From Desulfobacteraceae bacterium (GTDB lineage Bacteria; Desulfobacterota; DSM-4660; Desulfatiglandales; B25-G16): a stretch of 10,656 nt of DNA. Location: positions 1-10,656 of the forward strand of contig DAOVDY010000010.1 of the NCBI GenBank assembly GCA_030669265.1. Reading direction: 5' to 3'. The notes under the pieces are model-generated. The model had not been told where the DNA came from, made no database searches, and saw nothing but the letters and a program-made list of their open reading frames with translations. How positions within the stretch are numbered: position 1 is the first letter of the stretch; each line of letters starts with the position of its first letter. Below, in pieces: positions 6,122 to 10,656 of the stretch. Position numbers and translations under genes: made by a program.

Positions 6122-6184
6122 ATTATGAATTCAGGAATTTAGGGATTACTCAATTTGCAATCCCTTAATCCCTCAATTCGTAAT
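6122..6184. repeat. Imperfect palindrome in the yraN-rsmI spacer
   Basis: ATTATGAATT (6122-6131) faces AATTCGTAAT (6175-6184), and AGGGATTA (6141-6148) faces TAATCCCT (6166-6173). A second copy of the inner arm, AATCCCTTA (6160-6168), could pair instead. The stem would have an internal bulge on the left side. No U tract follows, so it is not a standard terminator. It resembles a small palindromic intergenic repeat; no second copy is visible in the window. The 83-nt spacer shows nothing else. Confidence 0.4.
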
Positions 6185-6197
6185 CAATATATCAATA

Positions 6198-6929
6198 ATG
6201 ATTCCCGATAAAGGAAAAAATCAGTTACATCAAGGCAAAATCTATATTGTTTCTACCCCAATAGGCAACATGGAGGATATCACACTAAGGGCCCTGAAAG
6301 TCTTAAAAGAAGTGGGGTTAATTGCGGCTGAAAGCAAAGAGCGTACGAGAAAGCTATGTACACATTATACTATTAAGACACCTATCACTACCTATAATAG
6401 TCACAATCAACATTATAAAGGACGTGTACTTCTTGAGAAAGTAAAGTCAGGGTTTGATATTGCTCTGGTGAGTGATGCAGGAACGCCTGGCTTGTCTGAT
6501 CCTGGTTCCAGGTTAGTGAGGGAGGCTATAGATAATCATATAAGGTTAGTACCGATTCCAGGTGTTTCAGCTTCTTTAGCAGCACTTTCCGTTTCTGGAT
6601 TACCTACAGATAGATTTATCTTTGTTGGTTTTCTATCAAATAAGAAAGGAAGACGAAGAAAGGAACTCGACGATCTAAAGAGGGAGGCGCGGACTATTAT
6701 TTTTTTTGAATCTCCCCATCGACTCATTAAGATGCTTAAAGATATGCATGAGATTCTGGGTAATAGAGATATTGTGGTAGCCAAAGAAATGACAAAGGTT
6801 TTTGAAGAGGTAAAAAAGGGGTCAGTCAGTAAGATATTATCCTCTTTTGAGGATGAGAAGATTAGGGGTGAATATACTATTATTGCAGAAGGAGCAAAAA
6901 AGAGACGTGCCTCTGTTATTGACAATTGA
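6198..6929 (+). CDS. rsmI: 16S rRNA (cytidine1402-2'-O)-methyltransferase RsmI
   Basis: RsmI methylates the ribose of C1402 in the 16S decoding centre, working with the N4-methylase RsmH. The 243-residue protein has the tetrapyrrole-methylase fold signatures IYIVSTPIGNMEDITLRAL, LVSDAGTPGLSDPG, PIPGVSASLAALSVSGLP, FVGFLSNKKGRR and FFESPHRL, then VVAKEMTKVFEEV. The usual AAEDTR segment reads AAESKERTRKL. It stops soon after the core (EYTIIAEG plus a short basic tail), about 40 residues shorter than the E. coli protein, so the small C-terminal domain is absent. That is seen in other lineages and need not mean loss of function. ATG 6198 is the only good start near the conserved core; no strong ribosome binding site is visible. 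Confidence 0.94.
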   Translation: MIPDKGKNQLHQGKIYIVSTPIGNMEDITLRALKVLKEVGLIAAESKERTRKLCTHYTIKTPITTYNSHNQHYKGRVLLEKVKSGFDIALVSDAGTPGLSDPGSRLVREAIDNHIRLVPIPGVSASLAALSVSGLPTDRFIFVGFLSNKKGRRRKELDDLKREARTIIFFESPHRLIKMLKDMHEILGNRDIVVAKEMTKVFEEVKKGSVSKILSSFEDEKIRGEYTIIAEGAKKRRASVIDN

Positions 6930-6937
6930 TAATTGTC
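6921..6937. repeat. Perfect 7-bp palindrome over the rsmI stop codon
   Basis: GACAATT (6921-6927) and AATTGTC (6931-6937) flank GAT, spanning the end of rsmI and the region just before the HPr-EI start. As RNA it could form a small hairpin near the start region of the next gene; as DNA it is an operator-like dyad. It is AT-rich, so it may be chance. Confidence 0.3.
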
Positions 6938-6956
6938 TAATTACATTTATAAAATT

Positions 6957-9041
6957 ATGGAAGAGTTGCGATCGTTAAAAGTAATAAATGAGCTTGGAAT
7001 GCATGCTCATGCAGCTGGTCAGATAGTAGAGCTGGCTTATAAATATAGGGCAAAATTGTTTCTACGAAAGGATTCCCGAGAGGTAGATGGTTTAAGCATT
7101 TTATCAATTCTTTCACTTGCTTGCCCTAAAGGGAGTGAAATTAAGGCCAGAATAGTTGGAGTTGATGCAAAAGAATTCATGGATGACCTTGAAAGACTTT
7201 TTAAAAGTAAATTTGGAGAGACCGAACAAGGGAAATATCAACCGAGAAAAAAGATAATGAAAATGAAAGGGTTTCCTGTTTCTCCTGGTATTACTATCGG
7301 GAAAGCGCATCATTTAGATAGATCAAAGACGACGATTTTTTATAGGAAATTGATCAATAAGAAAGAGATAGACAAAGAGATTAATCGCTTTAGGCAGGCC
7401 GTGGACATGGCAAAGGAACAGATCCAGACGTTTAAATCCAATATCACCGAACAGGTAAAGGGATATGCCTTTGTCTTGGATACTCACTCAATGATACTGG
7501 ACGACAGTCTGCTTTTTGATTCGACAATACAAAGAATCAAAAAGGAGAAGGTTAATGCCGGATGGGCTTTAAAAAAATCGGTAAATAATATCCACCATCT
7601 TTTTAAAAAGGTTGAGGATGAATACATTGGCCGCAGAATGGACGATGTGGATAGTGTAAGCGAGAGGGTATTAAGGAATTTGACAGGCGTTGAACCGGAT
7701 AGCCTGGCAGGGATTAAAAAAGAGGTTATCATCGTGGCACATAGTCTTTCGCCATGTGATATTGTTGAGATCAATGTAAGTCATGTAATGGGAATTTTGA
7801 CAGATGTTGGAGGTCGAACATCACATATGGCCATCATGTCAGAAGCCCTTGAGATACCGGTCGTCGTTGGATTGGAAAGTGCTACCGAAATAATTGTGGA
7901 TGGCGATCTTTTGATCGTTGATGGAAATACAGGTGATATTATTATTAATCCTGGCCCTGATACTATCGCTTCTTATGAAGAAAAGAGAAAACGGTATAAT
8001 AAATATAAATCTGCTGTAGATAGGGTCAGACATCTGCCTGCTGAGACCTCGGACGGGCATAAGATAACAATCAAAGCGAATATTGAATTTTTAGGGGAGA
8101 CAAAGTCAGCCATTGAGAATGGTGCCGAGGGTATAGGTCTTTATAGGACAGAATATCTTTACATGATTAAGAAAGATTTTCCAGATGAACAGACCCTTAT
8201 TGATGACTATAGCCAGATTGCTAAAATGGTAGCGCCTAATCCAGTTACCATAAGAACTCTGGATATCGCAAGTGATAAGATGATGACATCAGATTCAGAG
8301 ATAGGGGCCAGCAAGGAGGATAATCCTGCCCTTGGTCTTCGGTCTATTCGGTTTTGTTTAAGTGAGCGAAATGTATTTAAAACCCAGTTAAGGGCCATAT
8401 TACGGGCCAGTGTATATGGTAATTTCAGATTAATGTTCCCAATGATATCAGGTTTGGGGCAATTCCTGGAGGCAAAGAGGGTTTTAAAAAGCGTTATGCG
8501 CTCGCTTGATAGAGAGGGGATTGAATATAATAGAGAAATACCTATTGGAATTTTGATTGAGATCCCTTCTGCAACATCAATTGCAGATATTCTCGCAAGG
8601 CATGCTGATTTTTTTTCTATAGGAACTAATGATCTGATCCAATATGCATTAGCTATTGACAGAGACAATGAACATGTCGCCCACCTTTATGAACCTTTTC
8701 ATCCAGCTGTTTTGAGAATGATACACCAGGTGGTCGAGGCAGGCAATAATGAGGGGATTGATGTATCTCTGTGTGGTGAAATAGCCGGTGATCCTCTTGC
8801 TATTTTAATACTCCTTTCTTTGGGATTAGAGGAATTTAGTATGAATATCGGCTCTATCCCGCTGATCAAGAAAATGATCAGGATGTTGCCATTACAGGAG
8901 GTGAGGGATCAATTTAAGGGCATATTGCAGTTACCCACCAGTGAGAAGGTTGAGAGTTTTGTCTTAAAAAAGGCACAGTCTCTCCTTCCCGATATTTTTA
9001 AGGAAGGTGTTTTTAGATATAGGGCAGTTGGCATTGGGTAG
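6957..9041 (+). CDS. HPr-Enzyme I fusion, phosphoenolpyruvate-protein phosphotransferase
   Basis: Enzyme I takes phosphate from PEP and passes it to HPr; here both are in one 694-residue chain. Residues 1-88 are an HPr domain with phosphorylatable His16 (LGMHAHAAG) and a conserved regulatory serine region (VDGLSILSILSLACPKGSEI). From about residue 100 Enzyme I follows: KGFPVSPGITIGKA, the swivelling phosphohistidine motif GGRTSHMAIMSEALEIP (His290), GIGLYRTEYLYM, and the PEP-binding barrel with SIGTNDLIQYALAIDRDNEH and CGEIAGDP (Cys606). All Enzyme I catalytic motifs are present. The HPr motif is unusual: GLHARPA becomes GMHAHAA, with His replacing the phosphate-contacting Arg. No sugar-specific EII gene is near, so a regulatory role is likely. 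ATG 6957 fits HPr N-termini; TTG 6933 is an alternative, and neither has a clear ribosome binding site. Confidence 0.93.
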   Translation: MEELRSLKVINELGMHAHAAGQIVELAYKYRAKLFLRKDSREVDGLSILSILSLACPKGSEIKARIVGVDAKEFMDDLERLFKSKFGETEQGKYQPRKKIMKMKGFPVSPGITIGKAHHLDRSKTTIFYRKLINKKEIDKEINRFRQAVDMAKEQIQTFKSNITEQVKGYAFVLDTHSMILDDSLLFDSTIQRIKKEKVNAGWALKKSVNNIHHLFKKVEDEYIGRRMDDVDSVSERVLRNLTGVEPDSLAGIKKEVIIVAHSLSPCDIVEINVSHVMGILTDVGGRTSHMAIMSEALEIPVVVGLESATEIIVDGDLLIVDGNTGDIIINPGPDTIASYEEKRKRYNKYKSAVDRVRHLPAETSDGHKITIKANIEFLGETKSAIENGAEGIGLYRTEYLYMIKKDFPDEQTLIDDYSQIAKMVAPNPVTIRTLDIASDKMMTSDSEIGASKEDNPALGLRSIRFCLSERNVFKTQLRAILRASVYGNFRLMFPMISGLGQFLEAKRVLKSVMRSLDREGIEYNREIPIGILIEIPSATSIADILARHADFFSIGTNDLIQYALAIDRDNEHVAHLYEPFHPAVLRMIHQVVEAGNNEGIDVSLCGEIAGDPLAILILLSLGLEEFSMNIGSIPLIKKMIRMLPLQEVRDQFKGILQLPTSEKVESFVLKKAQSLLPDIFKEGVFRYRAVGIG

Positions 9042-9052
9042 GCAGGTGGTAA

Positions 9053-9508
9053 ATGCAGAAAAAAATTGTTTGCCAGAACAGAAAGGCCAGATATGACTAT
9101 CTTATTGATGAGATCTATGAGGCAGGAATTGTTCTTTCTGGACCAGAGGTTAAATCTTTGAGGGAGAGTCGTGCCAGCCTGAAAGATACCTATGCACGGA
9201 TCAAAGACGGGGAGCTCTTTTTATACAATATGCACATTACACCGTATCCTTTTGCCCATAATTTGAATCTTGATCCGATCAGGACAAGAAAGCTTCTCAT
9301 GCAAAAGAGAGAAATCAAGAGGTTGATAGGAAAGACAGAGGAAAAGGGATATTCTTTGATCCCATTATCGATATATCTTTTAAGAGGTATAATCAAGGTA
9401 GAGCTCGCTCTGGCTAAGGGTAAGAGAAAATATGATAAGAGACATGCCTTAAGAGAAAGGGAGATGAAAAGGGAGTTAGACCAACTGAAGAAAAAGGATA
9501 TTACATAA
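9053..9508 (+). CDS. smpB: SsrA-binding protein SmpB
   Basis: SmpB binds the tRNA-like domain of tmRNA and carries it into stalled ribosomes, its C-terminal tail probing the empty mRNA channel during trans-translation. The 151-residue product has NRKARYDYLIDEIYEAGIVL, GPEVKSLRESRASLKD, LYNMHITPY, DPIRTRKLLMQKREIKRL, and the basic GKRKYDKRHALREREMKREL leading into the tail. Length is normal. ATG 9053 begins 11 nt after the HPr-EI stop, with a GGCAGGTGG purine-rich stretch just upstream. Its RNA partner ssrA follows 56 nt after its stop, an arrangement shared by many bacteria. Confidence 0.97.
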   Translation: MQKKIVCQNRKARYDYLIDEIYEAGIVLSGPEVKSLRESRASLKDTYARIKDGELFLYNMHITPYPFAHNLNLDPIRTRKLLMQKREIKRLIGKTEEKGYSLIPLSIYLLRGIIKVELALAKGKRKYDKRHALREREMKRELDQLKKKDIT

Positions 9509-9514
9509 GATATA

Positions 9515-9543
9515 TTGATTTTACTATATATTTATGCTTTAAT
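9515..9543 (+). promoter_or_regulatory. Candidate sigma-70 promoter for ssrA
   Basis: TTGATT (9515-9520) and TTTAAT (9538-9543) are spaced by 17 bp in the AT-rich gap between smpB and ssrA, matching 4 of 6 and 5 of 6 consensus positions. A start near 9550 would give a short 5' leader that RNase P removes to form the mature tmRNA end at 9565. This is consistent with ssrA being transcribed separately from smpB. Confidence 0.5.
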
Positions 9544-9653
9544 AGAAATAGTTCATTGAAAACTGGGGGCGAAACGGCTTCGACGGGGATAAAAAAGCTT
9601 AAGTTGCATATCGAGGTTCTGTTTGCTCGTTAAACAGGCAGAAAACAATAAAC

Positions 9654-9686
9654 GCAGACGATTATGCGTATGCTTTAGCCGCTTAA
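9654..9686 (+). other. tmRNA tag reading frame (ADDYAYALAA)
   Basis: The resume codon is taken as GCA 9654-9656, giving Ala-Asp-Asp-Tyr-Ala-Tyr-Ala-Leu-Ala-Ala and a TAA stop at 9684-9686. The C-terminal ALAA is the degradation signal recognised by ClpXP and related proteases. The exact resume codon is inferred from the family pattern in which the tag starts with Ala; one more upstream in-frame codon (AAC) is possible. Confidence 0.8.
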
Positions 9687-9888
9687 AAGGCTAACGTCCT
9701 CCCATTCTTTCCTGTGAGAATGGATTTGGGCGCCGACTAACAGGATAGCTAACCTGAGAGACCTGAATCTCAGGAAGGCGAAAATTTTTTCAGGTTAGTT
9801 CCTTATTCATCTTGCCCGAAAGGGGTCTAAGGGATGAACATTAAAGTTCGGGCTATGTATGTAGAGGCTTAAGTGGAATATTTTCGGA

Positions 9889-9917
9889 CGGGGGTTCGAC
9901 TCCCCCCGCCTCCACCA
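9889..9917 (+). other. Probable attachment-site half (attL) at the ssrA 3' end
   Basis: The T-arm and acceptor end of tmRNA is a common target for tyrosine recombinases. Here an integrase gene ends 7 nt beyond the CCA and base composition changes at the same point, so the crossover core probably lies within these bases. The partner site would be a direct repeat of part of this sequence at the far end of the element, outside the window. The exact core limits cannot be seen. Confidence 0.5.
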
Positions 9918-10656
9918 GTAAAATCAAGTAGTTAGACGATAAAAATCCTGCCTGGGGCTCATTTGGGGCTCTTTTTTCACCTTTTTCTCATATTTTTCCA
10001 TAAAATTACTGCCGTCATGATGGGTCATATTGGGAATATACGAGAAGTATTTGTCCGTGATCATTTTGAGCGATGAATGTCCCATCATTTTCTGAACCCA
10101 TCCTAAATTCTCACCAGATGAGATCATCATGGTAGCGAACGTATGCCGGGTCTGAATGACAGGCCGGTAATCCATCCCCGCCTTTTTCAGTCCCTTTGTC
10201 CAGGCATTCTTCCGCAGGGTTTCGATCTCGATGGGTTTATTGTCCTGATTGAGAAAGACATATTGACTGCGGAGCCGTGTCCGCAGTTCCTGCTCCTTCA
10301 AGGCGTCATACACCATAGGCAGCATGCCGATATCACGATAGGAGCTATTGGTCTTCGGTCTTCCTTCTTCACCATACACTCTGGTCTCGACCACTTTGAT
10401 AATCCTGCGGTCAAAATCCACATTTTTCCACTTGAGTGCCGACATCTCCCCGGCCCTCATGCCGGTAAAAAATGCCACTTCAAAGAAGGGTCGATACAAG
10501 GGAAGGACACATTTGAGAAATTGATTGACTTCCTCAATGGACAGGGGATTGATCTTCGGTTTCTCGATTTTGCGGTTTTCCACCATGCTCATGATATTGC
10601 TTTCGATAAACCCACTCCTGTGCGCCAGCTTGAACACCCCACGCAGAGGAACCAAA
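9918..10656. mobile_element. Left end of a genomic island or prophage integrated at ssrA
   Basis: The segment starts directly after the tmRNA CCA, carries an inward-facing integrase, and is richer in GC than the preceding 9.9 kb. Only the first 0.7 kb is in the window, so the type of element (prophage, conjugative or satellite) cannot be told. Whatever terminator ssrA originally had has presumably been displaced. A short direct repeat TGGGGCTC (9953-9960, 9964-9971) lies within the integrase tail. Confidence 0.7.
9924..10656 (-). CDS. Tyrosine recombinase/integrase, C-terminal part (cut by window edge)
   Basis: The visible 243 or so residues are the end of the core-binding domain and the whole catalytic domain of a phage-type integrase. 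The gene runs past the right edge; the apparent TTG at 10655 is almost certainly an internal Leu codon. Counting from that edge, catalytic residues are Arg67 (TGMRAGEMSALKW), Lys101 (GRPKTNSSYRDI), Arg170 (QTRHTFATMM), His193 (MMGHSS) and the nucleophile Tyr203 (DKYFSYIP). The first His of the usual HxxR box is replaced by Ile167, which related RHTFAT-type integrases also tolerate. The gene reads toward ssrA and stops 7 nt from it, the common arrangement for an element integrated in the tmRNA gene. Its base composition is visibly more GC-rich than the genes to the left. The C-terminal tail (KKVKKEPQMSPRQDFYRLTT) is unassigned. Confidence 0.93.
   Translation of the reverse strand, partial: LVPLRGVFKLAHRSGFIESNIMSMVENRKIEKPKINPLSIEEVNQFLKCVLPLYRPFFEVAFFTGMRAGEMSALKWKNVDFDRRIIKVVETRVYGEEGRPKTNSSYRDIGMLPMVYDALKEQELRTRLRSQYVFLNQDNKPIEIETLRKNAWTKGLKKAGMDYRPVIQTRHTFATMMISSGENLGWVQKMMGHSSLKMITDKYFSYIPNMTHHDGSNFMEKYEKKVKKEPQMSPRQDFYRLTT

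Larger units (their letters stand above)
9565..9917 (+). ncRNA. ssrA: Transfer-messenger RNA (tmRNA)
   Basis: tmRNA rescues stalled ribosomes: it accepts alanine, enters the A site with SmpB and then supplies a short reading frame that tags the incomplete protein for proteolysis. The 5' end GGGGGCGAAACGGCTTCGAC is the standard start. Its first seven bases pair with CGCCTCC (9907-9913), followed by discriminator A and an encoded CCA (9915-9917). The T arm is perfect: GGGGG, loop TTCGACT, CCCCC. A hairpin CTGTTT/AAACAG sits near 9618-9638, and several GC-rich hairpins after the tag frame correspond to the pseudoknot region. About 353 nt is normal for a one-piece tmRNA. The tag frame is at 9654-9686. 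Its 3' end doubles as the probable integration site of the neighbouring element. Confidence 0.97.

Noticed and set aside
8207..8668. 153-codon minus-strand frame inside the Enzyme I coding region
   Set aside because: It lies wholly antisense to conserved Enzyme I motifs and shows no protein signature; the same holds for the other antisense frames within ffh, rsmI and HPr-EI.
9953..9971. Direct repeat TGGGGCTC as an attachment core or CRISPR-like unit
   Set aside because: It is only 8 bp, occurs twice 11 bp apart and is inside the integrase coding sequence; it is explained by repeated Glu-Pro/Ser-Pro codons.

Overview
The window is a bacterial chromosomal stretch. Roughly its first 9.9 kb is AT-leaning and conserved in content. 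A downstream end is occupied by what looks like an integrated element. The gene order ffh, rpsP, khpA, rimM, trmD, COG4752-type SPOUT methylase, rplS, rnhB, yraN, rsmI, HPr-EI, smpB, ssrA fits a deltaproteobacterium in the broad sense (Desulfobacterota). That placement is an inference from synteny and protein style; no rRNA or other decisive marker is present.

Layout: positions 1-207 hold the 3' end of an unrecognised protein gene cut by the window edge. A long imperfect hairpin (299-411) lies between it and ffh (499-1830). A good promoter candidate and a leader hairpin precede a translation and RNA-maturation run on the + strand: rpsP, khpA, rimM. A 267-bp insertion-like segment, with 33-bp inverted ends around a decayed GxxExxY gene, separates rimM from trmD. 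The run then continues with trmD, an RNA SPOUT methylase, rplS, rnhB and yraN; the last three are tightly packed (1-nt overlaps). After a short palindromic spacer come rsmI, an HPr-Enzyme I fusion, smpB, a promoter and ssrA (tmRNA).

Functionally the genes cover membrane targeting (Ffh), the ribosome (bS16, bL19), ribosome and tRNA maturation (RimM, TrmD, RsmI, KhpA), nucleic-acid processing (RNase HII, YraN) and ribosome rescue (SmpB with tmRNA). The HPr-EI fusion is the exception. It is a phosphotransfer protein with no sugar permease nearby, which suggests a regulatory PTS.

From 9918 to the right edge the base composition rises in GC, and the minus strand encodes the C-terminal part of a tyrosine recombinase ending 7 nt from the tmRNA 3' end. 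This is the usual layout of a genomic island or prophage integrated into ssrA, with most of the element outside the window. I found no clearly novel multi-gene defence or metabolic system. The best leads are the ffh leader hairpin, the GxxExxY relic with inverted ends, the altered HPr active site, active-site substitutions in Ffh and TrmD, and the ssrA island.
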